Assembly: GCA_018267615.1 (NCBI GenBank)
Contig: JAFDYD010000022.1
Span: 5,784-69,783, forward strand
DNA: 64,000 nucleotides
Reading direction: 5' to 3'
From: Bacteroidota bacterium
GTDB taxonomy: Bacteria > Bacteroidota > Bacteroidia > Chitinophagales > Chitinophagaceae
The first letter of the stretch is position 1; the number at the start of each line of letters is the position of its first letter. This document shows positions 24,748 to 33,993 of this stretch, in pieces. A model generated the notes under the pieces. The model was not told the DNA's origin. It saw only the letters and a program-made list of their open reading frames with translations, and did no database searches. Made by a program: the position numbers and the translations under genes.

Positions 24748-26244
24748 ATGAAGATCAAATCATTTCTGGCGAAACCCTTCGCTGCTTATATATATAGGAG
24801 TATCCGGAAAGGAATGGCAACGGCCGTAAACGACCAGGAAAACATCCTGAAAAACTTGTTGAAAACAGGTAGTCAGACGGTTTTCGGGGCCGATCACAGG
24901 CTGGCCGAAGTTAAAACATACGACGACTTTAAAAATGCCGTCCCCATCCGTGATTATGAGCAGTTCAAAGTATATATCGACCAAGTAAAGGAAGGGAAGC
25001 ATAATATATTATGGAAGGGTATTCCATTATACCTCGCAAAAACTTCGGGAACCACCAGCGGCGTCAAATATATTCCTATCAGCAAGGATTCAATCGACAA
25101 CCATTTTAATACCGCACGTAACGCCGTGATGTGTTATATGGCTGAAACGGGCAACACAAAATTTTGGGAAGGGAAAATGATTTTCTTATCAGGATCTCCT
25201 GAATTGGAACGTATCGGTGGAATCCCTACGGGAAGATTGAGTGGCATCAGTAATCATCGCGTGCCGCAATACCTGCGTACGAATCAACTGCCATCCTATG
25301 AAACCAATTGTATCGAAGAATGGGAAACCAAACTCGATAAGATTGTAGAAGAAACGATCAATCAGAATATGACATTGATCAGTGGCATTCCGCCGTGGGT
25401 GCAAATGTATTTTGACAGGTTGATTGCCGTTAGCGGAAAAAAAATAATAGAACTCTTCCCGAATTTTTCTTTACTCGTGCATGGAGGCGTAAATTTCGAA
25501 CCATACAAAGCAAAATTGTTTGATAGTATCGGCAAAGAAATCGATACCATTGAAACATACCCTGCATCAGAAGGTTTTCTTGCGTTTCAGGATACAAGAA
25601 AAGAAGAAGGGCTATTGTTGAAAACGAATGATGGTATCTTTTTCGAATTCGTTCCCGCAGCAGAAATATTTAATGAGCGGCCTACACGTTTATCGCTCAA
25701 AGATGTAAAAGTGGGAGAAAATTATGCATTGATTATCTCCAGCAACGCAGGTCTTTGGGCATACAATATTGGAGACACCGTAAAATTTGTTTCCGTCGAT
25801 CCGTATCGCATAGTCGTTACCGGTAGAGTAAAACATTTTATTTCTGCATTTGGCGAACATGTAATTGGTGAGGAAGTGGAATATAGCCTGATGAAAGCGG
25901 CGCACGAAGAAGGAGTGCATATTACCGAGTTTACAGTAGCGCCCGTGATCGGTCAGCAGGGAGAAGGGAAATCTTTTCATGAATGGTTTATTGAATTTGA
26001 AAATAAACCCGCAGATCTGCAGGAATTTGCAATGAAAGTCGATACCAATCTTCGCGCGAAAAATATTTATTATGATGATTTGATCTCGGGAAATATACTT
26101 CAGCCATTACATATTCATCCCGTAAAAAAGAATGGATTCATTGATTATATGAAATCAATCGGCAAGCTCGGCGGACAAAATAAAGTTCCGCGGCTCAGCA
26201 ACGACCGCGCGTTTGCGGAGCAATTGGAGAAATATGCTGAATAA
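24748..26244 (+). CDS. GH3-family acyl-adenylating enzyme
   Basis: The sequence has the GH3 (auxin-responsive promoter) family layout: an ATP-binding block YLAKTSGTTSGVKYIPIS, YPASEGFLAFQD, and GDTVKFVSVDPYRIVVTGRVKHFISAFGEH (in parts), as in ANL-type acyl-acid adenylases. The ATG at 24748 is preferred over an in-frame TTG at 24724. Plant members join amino acids to acyl hormones; bacterial substrates are unknown. At 498 residues it is full length. Confidence 0.88.
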   Translation: MKIKSFLAKPFAAYIYRSIRKGMATAVNDQENILKNLLKTGSQTVFGADHRLAEVKTYDDFKNAVPIRDYEQFKVYIDQVKEGKHNILWKGIPLYLAKTSGTTSGVKYIPISKDSIDNHFNTARNAVMCYMAETGNTKFWEGKMIFLSGSPELERIGGIPTGRLSGISNHRVPQYLRTNQLPSYETNCIEEWETKLDKIVEETINQNMTLISGIPPWVQMYFDRLIAVSGKKIIELFPNFSLLVHGGVNFEPYKAKLFDSIGKEIDTIETYPASEGFLAFQDTRKEEGLLLKTNDGIFFEFVPAAEIFNERPTRLSLKDVKVGENYALIISSNAGLWAYNIGDTVKFVSVDPYRIVVTGRVKHFISAFGEHVIGEEVEYSLMKAAHEEGVHITEFTVAPVIGQQGEGKSFHEWFIEFENKPADLQEFAMKVDTNLRAKNIYYDDLISGNILQPLHIHPVKKNGFIDYMKSIGKLGGQNKVPRLSNDRAFAEQLEKYAE

Positions 26245-26248
26245 AATA

Positions 26249-26382
26249 CAAAAGGTAAAAGTTATAAGGCACAAGGAACAAGGCACAAGGCACAACACTC
26301 AGGGTACAAGGTGTAGTGAACAATGTATGACATCCCTTGTATCGTGTACCTTGTGCCTTGTTCCTTACAGTTTATATCCTTT
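26249..26382. repeat. GGCACAAGG-word palindrome (family C, copy 2)
   Basis: The left arm (26249-26312) contains GGCACAAGGAACAAGGCACA and GGGTACAAGG. The right arm (26333-26382) contains CCTTGT, GTACCTTGTGCCTTGTTCC and ends TATATCCTTT, matching the left start AAAGGTAAAAGTTATA imperfectly. It begins 5 bases after the GH3 stop, between two plus-strand genes. Confidence 0.8.
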
Positions 26383-26445
26383 GCTTTCGTAACAATATGA
26401 TTTTTTGAAATTCGTTACATTTAACCTTCCATCTTAAAAAGGAGC

Positions 26446-27612
26446 ATGCCAGAACAATATAAAAAACGCGTTGCAATATTTGGTTCCACTGGATCTGTTG
26501 GCAGGCAGGCATTGGAAGTGATATCAGCCAACCCGGATCGTTTTTCCGTGGAAATTCTCACCGCGCAGTCTAATGATGAATTATTGGTGAAGCAGGCGAA
26601 TGAATTTTCACCGGATATCGTGATCATCGGCGATGAACGAAAATATCCCAAAGTCAAAGAAGCATTAGCAAATAAACCGATCAAAGTATTTGCCGGTGAA
26701 CAATCATTACAGGATGTTGCGGCGATGGATAATTACGATATCATGCTCGCTGCAATTGTTGGTTTTGCAGGATTGATGCCAACATTGCGTGCGATAGAAA
26801 AAGGAAAAGCAATTGCGCTGGCAAATAAGGAAACATTGGTTGTCGCAGGAGATATCATTATGCGAAAAGCAGTGGAACATAGGGCGCCTGTAATACCTGT
26901 TGATTCGGAACACTCAGCCATTTTTCAATGCCTGGTTGGAGAAACAAGAAACAAGATCGAAAAAATTGTGCTCACTGCATCCGGTGGTCCCTTTCTTGGT
27001 AAGAAGCCGAATTTTTTGGTGAATGTAAAAAGAGATCACGCATTGCAACATCCGAACTGGAGCATGGGCGCCAAAATTTCTATCGACTCGGCAACATTAA
27101 TGAATAAAGGTTTGGAGATGATCGAAGCGAAATGGTTATTCAATTTGCAACCGGACCAAGTGCAGGTGATCATCCATCCGCAGAGTATCATCCACAGCAT
27201 GATTCAATTTGAAGATGGAAGCATAAAAGCGCAAATGGGTTTGCCGGATATGAAATTGCCGATACAATATGCATTGGCATTTCCACATCGAATTCCAAGT
27301 ACCATGCCGCGCTATAATTTTAAAAAACCGGATAAGCTGACTTTCGAAGACGCTGATACAAAAACTTTTCGCAATCTTACGTTGGCGACAGACGCGTTAT
27401 ATAAAGGAGGAAATGTGCCTTGTGTTTTGAATGCAGCAAATGAAATTGCGGTGTATGCATTTTTAAAAAACCGGATCGGTTTCTTGGATATGACAGATCT
27501 TATTGAAAGAACCATGCAACACGTACCATTTATACAGCAGCCATCATTGGAAGATTATTTTGATAGCGATGGTGAGGCGCGTAACTTCGCGGCTTCGCTG
27601 ATAAAGCTGTAA
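26446..27612 (+). CDS. dxr: 1-deoxy-D-xylulose 5-phosphate reductoisomerase
   Basis: The NADPH-binding motif FGSTGSVGRQALEVI (about residues 11-25), ANKETLVVAG, PVDSEHSAIFQCL, TASGGPF and SIDSATLMNKGLEMIEAKWLF are the DXR signatures. It converts DXP to MEP in the non-mevalonate isoprenoid pathway. 388 residues is full length. A possible promoter with TTTG at 26390 and TACATTTA at 26416-26423 lies just upstream, and an AAGGAG directly precedes the ATG. Confidence 0.96.
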   Translation: MPEQYKKRVAIFGSTGSVGRQALEVISANPDRFSVEILTAQSNDELLVKQANEFSPDIVIIGDERKYPKVKEALANKPIKVFAGEQSLQDVAAMDNYDIMLAAIVGFAGLMPTLRAIEKGKAIALANKETLVVAGDIIMRKAVEHRAPVIPVDSEHSAIFQCLVGETRNKIEKIVLTASGGPFLGKKPNFLVNVKRDHALQHPNWSMGAKISIDSATLMNKGLEMIEAKWLFNLQPDQVQVIIHPQSIIHSMIQFEDGSIKAQMGLPDMKLPIQYALAFPHRIPSTMPRYNFKKPDKLTFEDADTKTFRNLTLATDALYKGGNVPCVLNAANEIAVYAFLKNRIGFLDMTDLIERTMQHVPFIQQPSLEDYFDSDGEARNFAASLIKL

Positions 27613-27841
27613 ATCAGTACTGTTCTGATTCGTAGCAAAAAGAAAAAGTTAACATTGAAGATCGGCCGATCAATATTGAACATTTAGTGTTAATGTTGAA
27701 CGACGCTGAGGAAATAATGAGAGTCGGTGAAGAGAAGTCGGTGGTGAGTGAAGTGGAACCACGACGAAAACCAGGCTCAGACTAACAAAAGACATCAAAT
27801 AATTTTTAACACGTAAACGTCTGTAAAGACCGAAAAAATAA

Positions 27842-29215
27842 ATGACACTATTGGCAATTGATTGGGGAAATGTAGGCATCAAAGCGTTCCAGTTAATCTT
27901 ATCACTATCGATCATCGTAGTAATACATGAGTTTGGACATTATCTTCCTTCCAAACTTTTCAAATGTCGCGTTGAAAAATTCTTTTTATTTTTTGATCCA
28001 TGGTTTGCATTGGTCAAAAAGAAAATCGGCGATACTGTTTATGGAATCGGATGGTTACCTCTTGGAGGTTATGTAAAAATTTCCGGGATGGTGGATGAGA
28101 GCATGGATAAAGAACAGATGAGTAAACCACCTCAGCCCTGGGAATTCAGAAGCAAGCCAGCCTGGCAAAGACTCATTATCATGGTAGGAGGCGTTACCAT
28201 GAATGTGTTGCTCGCATTTTTTATATATGCGATGATTTTATTTACGTGGGGAGAAAAGAAAATTCCGATAGCAAGTATCAAGGACGGTGTTTCTGTCGCT
28301 GACAGCCTCATGTATGACATGGGTTTCAAAGACGGTGATAAAATTGTTGCTATCAATGATGTGCCGGTTATTTATTACGACGATATTCCTAAGAAATTAA
28401 TCTTGGGTGAAAAAGTATCGGTGGAAAGAGATGGGAAAGAGCAAACGATTAATCTGCCTGTAAACCTGATTGGTAAATTAGTTACGAAAAAGAAAAAGGG
28501 ACTCTTGCTTTTCCTGCCGAGAACACCAGTGATTGCAGAAATGGTTCCCGATACTTCCTATGCAGGAAGAGCCGGATTAAAACAATACGATAAAATAATA
28601 CAGGTTGATTCTACAAAGACAGAATTCTTTGACCAGTACAAAGCAGTGATGGAAAAAAATAAAGGCAAGCAGGTGAAGCTGCTGGTTCAAAGAAAAAACT
28701 CGCTTGATACATTGACGGCGCAGGTATCTGCTGATGGTACGCTTGGATTTTATTCTTATCGTGATCCTGAAAGCCTGGATAGTTTGGGATATATCAAGAT
28801 CGAAAAAAAACAATACGGTTTCTTTGAATCCTTTCCTGCCGGTGTGAGACTGGCCGGAGAAAATTTGAAATCTTATATCGATCAATTTAAAAAAATACTT
28901 TCTCCAAAAACAGAAGCATATAAAGGTGTGGGTGGATTCAAAGCGATGGGATCTATTTTCCCTTCGATGTGGGATTGGCAATCTTTCTGGACCATCACCG
29001 CATTTTTTTCCATCGCGCTTGCATTCATGAATCTCCTGCCGATACCGGCACTTGACGGAGGACATGTACTATTCACGCTGCTCGAAATTGTTACCGGCAG
29101 AAAACCAAGCCAGAAAGTATTGGAGTATGCGCAGGTTGTCGGAATGATTTTATTACTCGCACTGATGCTCTACGCAAATGGAAACGATGTGTTTGGCTGG
29201 GGCAAGAGCAAGTAG
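27842..29215 (+). CDS. rseP: Site-2 intramembrane zinc metalloprotease RseP
   Basis: The active site HEFGH is at residues 29-33 inside the first membrane helix, the second motif NLLPIPALDGGH is near the C-terminus, and two PDZ-like regions lie between (about 130-300). This is the RIP/S2P family that cleaves anti-sigma factors in the membrane. Length 457 is normal. It follows dxr, as in many bacteria, though after a 229-base gap in which I see no gene. Confidence 0.94.
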   Translation: MTLLAIDWGNVGIKAFQLILSLSIIVVIHEFGHYLPSKLFKCRVEKFFLFFDPWFALVKKKIGDTVYGIGWLPLGGYVKISGMVDESMDKEQMSKPPQPWEFRSKPAWQRLIIMVGGVTMNVLLAFFIYAMILFTWGEKKIPIASIKDGVSVADSLMYDMGFKDGDKIVAINDVPVIYYDDIPKKLILGEKVSVERDGKEQTINLPVNLIGKLVTKKKKGLLLFLPRTPVIAEMVPDTSYAGRAGLKQYDKIIQVDSTKTEFFDQYKAVMEKNKGKQVKLLVQRKNSLDTLTAQVSADGTLGFYSYRDPESLDSLGYIKIEKKQYGFFESFPAGVRLAGENLKSYIDQFKKILSPKTEAYKGVGGFKAMGSIFPSMWDWQSFWTITAFFSIALAFMNLLPIPALDGGHVLFTLLEIVTGRKPSQKVLEYAQVVGMILLLALMLYANGNDVFGWGKSK

Positions 29216-29241
29216 TGGATATTTTGTAAATTTGCTTTTCT

Positions 29242-29335
29242 AAGTCGATAAGTTGAAAAGTCGATTGGTCGATAAATTGATTATCGAAAATAAATAGTCA
29301 ACATATCGACCAATCGACTTTTCAACCAATCGACT
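29242..29335. repeat. GTCGATTGGTCGAT-word palindrome (family F) before ssrA
   Basis: The left arm (29242-29272: AGTCGATAAGTTGAAAAGTC...) is complementary to the right arm (29305-29335). It fills the gap between rseP and the mature 5' end of tmRNA, ending 5 bases before it. A TAAATTTG (TAnnTTTG match) at 29227-29234 lies just upstream, so the palindrome may be part of the ssrA precursor leader. Confidence 0.8.
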
Positions 29336-29340
29336 CACGA

Positions 29341-29712
29341 GGGGGTGCCCGGTTTTGACAGCATAGGTCTTTGAAAGTGTAAGCATGCCGTGCGTTGGAT
29401 AATTAGCACGCTAATCTGAATATTCAAACATTTAAATGGCAATACTCAGTATGCCATGGCTGCCTAATCAGTGATTAGATAGTCATTAGGGCCGCTTGAG
29501 CAGGTTGTTCTGTTACCACGCTCCGCCGCCGACTCATAAAAAAATACAGGATGCTGCTGTAGAAGGCTGTGACTGCAGCTCAAGACTATCCAGCTAAGGA
29601 AACGATTGGTTTGTTGCAAGCCTGTTTTTTCCCGACAAACAATTTGCAAATAAGCATGTAGAAAGCTTTTGGAGAATATGTTTGGACAGGGGTTCGATTC
29701 CCCTCACCTCCA
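29341..29712 (+). ncRNA. ssrA: Transfer-messenger RNA (tmRNA)
   Basis: The 5' GGGGGTG pairs with 3' CACCTCC (29705-29711) as the acceptor stem. The T-arm GGTTCGATTCC lies near the end and the discriminator A is at 29712, with no CCA encoded. The tag frame is GGC AAT ACT CAG TAT GCC ATG GCT GCC TAA at 29438-29467, giving the peptide GNTQYAMAA. This compares with GENNYALAA-type tags of other Bacteroidota: same length, first Gly and YAxAA end. It rescues stalled ribosomes and marks proteins for degradation. Confidence 0.96.
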
Positions 29713-29739
29713 CTATCATCAATGTCAAAAGAAGTTAGA

Positions 29740-29773
29740 GCCTGTAAACTTTGTGTTGCAGGCTTTTTGTTTT
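29740..29773 (+). terminator. Intrinsic terminator of ssrA
   Basis: GCCTGTAA (29740-29747) pairs with TTGCAGGC (29756-29763), followed by a T-rich tail, 28 bases after the mature 3' end. Confidence 0.8.
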
Positions 29774-29836
29774 TTGAACCTTTTATTATTTCACTCAGAG
29801 CATATCAAAATTAATAAATAGAAAAGTTTCGCTTCT

Positions 29837-30616
29837 TCAGCGAAGCCGGGGAAGATTTAATTTTCGATAAATCTTTTTGTATTCTGCCATTGGAAGCTGT
29901 ATTAAGAGTGGATGTTTTTTTTGGTCGATCCAGTTTAGAAGTTTCATGATCGCAGGTTCTGACATCGCGGTGCATCCGACAGTCCCACTACTATCATTAT
30001 CCCAAATATGTATGAATATGCATGAACCTCTGCCACGGATGGTAGCCGGGTAATTGTATTGAACAACGATTCCCCACTTATAATAATTATCCATCCTTCG
30101 CATATTTTCAGCGCTCGTCCAGTCTTTTGTTACAGAATCAGTCGAAATAATTTGATCATAGTGCGCCGATTTATCATCATCAACACAGAGCAAATTCGAT
30201 GTTGATTGCACGTATTGTAAATGTATCCAATTCGCTTCTCGCTGCTGTGCATAGCCGAAAGCAGGTCCGAGTTGAAACATCCCGGCAGGCGATTTTCCGT
30301 CACCTTCCTTCTTATAAGACACCTTATTCTTTGCAGCCAAATAAAACAAACTGTCTAAGCCCAATCCGTTTTTGCCGACTACGATTGGAGTACTGAATTT
30401 AATTGACCAGCCGCTGTTGGTTTTCTCAAACGCACTCAATCTTCCTTTGAAACTATTCCAGCCATCCGTAGTTACCACCAGTACCTGCATCGCATCTTTC
30501 GGTATTTGGGCGAGCGGCCTTATGCAAAATAATCCCCCAAAAATAATTAGCAACACACGGAGTTTATTTTTAAAAAAATGGCCAAGTGGGAATTTATTCA
30601 ATTCTTTTATTTGCAT
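29837..30616 (-). CDS. L,D-transpeptidase (YkuD-type) family protein
   Basis: An N-terminal membrane/signal segment (about residues 19-36) precedes a YkuD-like catalytic domain with His203 (FIHIWDND) and the nucleophile motif SSGTVGCTAMSE, Cys215. Such enzymes make 3-3 crosslinks in peptidoglycan or attach proteins to it; the DSSGTVGC version is related to the YafK/ErfK-type exported group. At 259 residues it is complete. The gene stands alone. Confidence 0.88.
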   Translation of the reverse strand: MQIKELNKFPLGHFFKNKLRVLLIIFGGLFCIRPLAQIPKDAMQVLVVTTDGWNSFKGRLSAFEKTNSGWSIKFSTPIVVGKNGLGLDSLFYLAAKNKVSYKKEGDGKSPAGMFQLGPAFGYAQQREANWIHLQYVQSTSNLLCVDDDKSAHYDQIISTDSVTKDWTSAENMRRMDNYYKWGIVVQYNYPATIRGRGSCIFIHIWDNDSSGTVGCTAMSEPAIMKLLNWIDQKKHPLLIQLPMAEYKKIYRKLNLPRLR

Positions 30617-30668
30617 CCGGACTATAATTTATTTTCGTTTTTTAATTAGGCATTTGATTAAATGCAAG

Positions 30669-30815
30669 ATGGTATTGATTGATAAAGCTCTGACTTTAAA
30701 ACCGTATTCGCACCAAGGCCCACCTGTTTTTGGCCAAAAATTTGCCTCGTCTCCTAAAAACTTCTCGAAGTTTAAATGCAATCGTGATCTGCCTGAATGC
30801 GAACCAGCTCAATGA
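30669..30815 (+). CDS. Candidate 48-residue ORF of unknown function
   Basis: An ATG at 30669 opens a 48-codon frame (begins MVLIDKALTLKPYSHQGPPV; two Cys near the end) whose TGA is followed 9 bases later by a strong hairpin with a T-run. The frame fills most of the otherwise empty gap between two divergent genes. No promoter or similarity is evident. The hairpin without any other plus-strand gene in front is the main support; a small RNA ending at the same hairpin is an equal alternative. Confidence 0.3.
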   Translation: MVLIDKALTLKPYSHQGPPVFGQKFASSPKNFSKFKCNRDLPECEPAQ

Positions 30816-30823
30816 AAAAAAAT

Positions 30824-30862
30824 GAACCGTTCATGACTGGTTATAGTCATGGTTCTATTTTT
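30824..30862. terminator. Bidirectional hairpin terminator in a divergent gap
   Basis: GAACC-gtt-CATGACT pairs with AGTCATGGTTC, flanked by an A-run on the left and TATTTTTTG on the right. It stands between two divergent genes, so it ends a short transcript that is not otherwise annotated (see the 48-codon ORF). Confidence 0.65.
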
Positions 30863-30982
30863 TGATCAAAAATATTGTTCATATTTGGGATAGACAGATA
30901 ATAACGAGAAATGGTTTAAACCTGGTTCCACAACTTTTTTACCGTTTCTTCGTCTTTTTCTTTTTGATTCTACATTTCACGA

Positions 30983-32058
30983 ATGAAATATATCAAGGGA
31001 CTGGACAGTCTTCGGGCGCTGGCGATCAACCTGGTGGTAATCAGTCACTGGGGTTTGCCTATTGAGTCAGCATTGATCGTTCGATTTGTTGACCAAGATA
31101 GAGTGCTGGCGGGGAGATTTGGTGTGGATTTATTTTTTGTACTCAGTGGGTTCCTGATTACTTCGATACTCTTACAAGAAAGAAAAAATTCCAACGAATC
31201 AAAATTGTATGTAATCCGGAATTTTTTTGTAAGAAGAATATTGCGAATTTTCCCGATTTATTATTTGTTTATTTTTTTCGTGGCATCGATCCATTACCCA
31301 TTTGTAAAAGATCACTTGATATGGATTTTATCTTATACGTCCAATATACTAGTCTATAAACAGCAATTGTGGTATCCGATGTCACATACGTGGTCACTCG
31401 CTGTTGAAGAACAGTTTTATTTGATATGGCCCTGGTTAATTGTATTTGTTCCGGAAAAATGGCTGAAGCATGTTTTTTTGCGGGCATTGGTATCGGCATT
31501 TTTTCTATGATCTTAGCTATAGGATTATTTCGCAACGAATTCGGAAGAGTATTGCTTTCTTCCTGTATGAATGCTTTTGCCGTTGGCGGATTGTATGCTT
31601 ATGCATCTGAACATGCTACGATAAAAAAAATATTTTTACGCACATTGAATCGGGTTGTTCCCGTCGCTATCTTAGTTTATTTGTATTGGATATTTTTTCC
31701 GAGGCATTATTTATACTCGTATACTTTTCGCACAGTGGATAGCATTATCTCCATTTGGATGATCCACAAAATCATTCATAATAAATCTGCACGAATAGAA
31801 AAGATATTTATTGAGAATAAAGTACTGACGACAATCGGAAAAATCAGTTATGGCATTTATTTATATCATTTTGCCGTTCATTTTTGTTATACGTACATAA
31901 GGGTGAAATTGTTCGGCGGTTATCCGGGCATCAATGAAGTGTTGTCTAATTTTTATTTTGTATACTTTATGGAGTTGGCGCTTCTGTTTATCGTTTCCTA
32001 TTGCAGTTTTTACCTGCTGGAACAACCCATCATGAAATTGAAAAGAAAATTTCGATAA
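30983..32058 (+). pseudogene. Acyltransferase 3 (OafA/YrhL-like), broken by a one-base frameshift
   Basis: The first frame (30983-31510) gives the start of an acyltransferase-3 protein (MKYIKGLDSLRALAINLVV, FVLSGFLITSILL, HTWSLAVEEQFYLIWPW) and ends early. The other frame continues the family from about 31480 to 32058 (GKISYGIYLYHFAVHF, LLEQPIMKLKRKF). The two join if the T-run at 31473-31479 had eight T instead of seven, which restores HVFFAGIGIGIF. The whole would be about 358 residues, normal for the family. Such enzymes O-acetylate surface sugars. It may be a true frameshift, phase variation at the T-tract, or a sequencing error. Confidence 0.88.
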
Positions 32059-32189
32059 ATGCCAAATGCAAAACGCATAACAATAAACGCATACTAAATG
32101 GAGTACTATCAATAAATAGCTATTTTAAAAAGCAATTCAAGCCGGAAATTACTTCTTTGTAATTAACTTAACAGTCGAAAAAAATAATC

Positions 32190-33794
32190 ATGCGTATAAC
32201 AATCATTCTTTTTGCTTCACTGGTTTTAATGACCAACGCAAAAGCACAATCGAAAATTATTCCACTGTATAATGGCGCCTCGCCAGGAACTGAAAATCTT
32301 ACCTATAGCGAAAAAATAACGGCAGACTCAAATCTGGTGTACAATGTTTCGCATCCAACCTTAACTGTTTATTCACCCGATCCAAATATAGCTAACGGAA
32401 CAGCGGTAATTGTTTGTCCGGGTGGCGGATTTTATATTCATGCAATTAAAGTGGAAGGAACCGAAGTCGCCGATTACCTCATAAAAAAAGGAATTACTGT
32501 TTTCCTTCTTAAATATCGACTTGGACAAAGCATGACAGACAAACCCGGAGAAGAACTGGGTGCAGCCATGCAAAAAAAAGATTTCGAAGAAAAAATAAAA
32601 CCACTAATACCTTTTGCAATCGCCGATGGCCATGCAGCTATTCAATATGTGAGGGCGCATGCGGCTGAATATAAAATTGCTCCAAACCGTATTGGAATTA
32701 TTGGCTTTTCAGCCGGGGGAACTGTTACGGCTTGTTCAGCATTTAATTATTCAGCAGACAATCGCCCTGATTTTGTTGCTCCCATTTATGCATACGTTCC
32801 AGCTTATTTGCGCGGGAATATCGCAATGGATGCACCGCCTATTTTCCTGGTAGCAGCTTCGGACGATCCACTAGGTCTGGCAACACATAGTGTAGAAGTC
32901 TATAACAGTTGGCTCAACACAAAACATTCGGCCGAACTGCATCTGTATACGAACGGCGGCCATGGTTTCGGCATGCGAAAACAAAATATTCCAACCGATG
33001 CATGGATCGATCGGTTTGCAGAATGGCTTGGTTTTTTAGGAATGATGAAACCGATAGATCCAAAAGTCGCTGCACATATAGAAAGCCAGGAAAAACTAAA
33101 TCAGTACATGGCCGATCTCTTAAAAAAAGATTGGGCCAATATCGGATTTTATGAAAAAGAAAATAGTCAAATACCACCACCAGCTCCCGGCGAAAAACGT
33201 GTTGTGTTCATGGGAAATTCCATCACACAAGTGTGGAGAGGATGGAATGGTAATCCATTATTGGAAATGATAAAAGGTTTGGGTGACTCCGCATTTTTTG
33301 TGGGCAGGCCTTATTACGACCGCGGCATCGGTGGACAAACAACCGGCCAGATGCTGGTGCGTTTTCGTGAGGATGTAATCAATCTCAAACCTGCAGTTGT
33401 CGTTATCATGGCGGGCATCAATGACATTGCAGAAAATAACGGTCCTTCAAAACTGGAAGATGTATTTGGAAATATTGTTTCGATGGCGGAATTGGCAAAA
33501 CTGAATCATATCCAGGTGGTGCTTAGTTCTGTAATGCCGGCTTACAATTTTCCTTGGCGGCCATCTATTGATCCGAAACCAAGCATCAAATCTCTCAATG
33601 AAATGATCCGGAACTATTGTGATAAGAATGATATCGTTTACCTGGATTATTTTACCGCTATGGCTGATGAAAGAAAAGGTTTGCCACAAAGTTTGTCGCT
33701 TGATGGAGTACATCCCAATCTCGCAGGATATAAAATAATGGAACCTCTTGCCGAAAAAGCTATTGACAAGGCTTTTAAAAAGGCGATCCGATAA
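32190..33794 (+). CDS. Exported esterase: alpha/beta-hydrolase fused to SGNH hydrolase
   Basis: A signal peptide (about 1-19, ending NAKAQ) is followed by an alpha/beta-hydrolase domain (about 20-285) with VCPGGGFY and nucleophile Ser174 in GFSAGG, as in acetyl-xylan/feruloyl-type esterases. It is followed by an SGNH/GDSL domain (about 325-530) with Ser344 (MGNSIT), GGQTTGQM, AGINDI and the Asp505-x2-His508 dyad (DGVHPN). The two esterase modules in one chain suggest removal of different acyl groups from plant or microbial polysaccharide. The enzyme is periplasmic or secreted. Confidence 0.9.
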   Translation: MRITIILFASLVLMTNAKAQSKIIPLYNGASPGTENLTYSEKITADSNLVYNVSHPTLTVYSPDPNIANGTAVIVCPGGGFYIHAIKVEGTEVADYLIKKGITVFLLKYRLGQSMTDKPGEELGAAMQKKDFEEKIKPLIPFAIADGHAAIQYVRAHAAEYKIAPNRIGIIGFSAGGTVTACSAFNYSADNRPDFVAPIYAYVPAYLRGNIAMDAPPIFLVAASDDPLGLATHSVEVYNSWLNTKHSAELHLYTNGGHGFGMRKQNIPTDAWIDRFAEWLGFLGMMKPIDPKVAAHIESQEKLNQYMADLLKKDWANIGFYEKENSQIPPPAPGEKRVVFMGNSITQVWRGWNGNPLLEMIKGLGDSAFFVGRPYYDRGIGGQTTGQMLVRFREDVINLKPAVVVIMAGINDIAENNGPSKLEDVFGNIVSMAELAKLNHIQVVLSSVMPAYNFPWRPSIDPKPSIKSLNEMIRNYCDKNDIVYLDYFTAMADERKGLPQSLSLDGVHPNLAGYKIMEPLAEKAIDKAFKKAIR

Positions 33795-33895
33795 ACAGTG
33801 ATTCTGCGATCAACCTTTTGGCTTAAGGCATATCGTAAATGCATAACCGAAAAAAGCTTTTGTTTATGGATTGAATGATATTCGCACGGAGATGC

Positions 33896-33925
33896 AAGGC
33901 CTATATGATTCGAACGATAGGCCTT
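33896..33925. terminator. Hairpin between convergent genes
   Basis: AAGGCCTAT (33896-33904) and ATAGGCCTT (33917-33925) form a 9-bp stem between the convergent genes ending at 33794 and 33994. No long T-run is present. Confidence 0.55.
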
Positions 33926-33993
33926 ACACAATAAAATATTTACATATCATCCATTTTAAAATTGGTTGTTTTTGATGAGTGGTGTCCAAATGG

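Noticed and set aside
27660..27671. Perfect 12-base palindrome GATCGGCCGATC between dxr and rseP
   Set aside because: A single short palindrome without flanking structure or a second copy; it may be chance.
29464..29649. Minus-strand ORF inside tmRNA
   Set aside because: It is a shadow of the structured RNA gene; no coding features.
30372..30668. Long plus-strand ORF opposite the L,D-transpeptidase
   Set aside because: It is antisense to a well-supported gene; only its last 48 codons, outside that gene, are kept as a weak candidate.
33905..33916. tRNA-like GATTCGAAC motif
   Set aside because: No cloverleaf can be built around it; it is the loop of a small hairpin.
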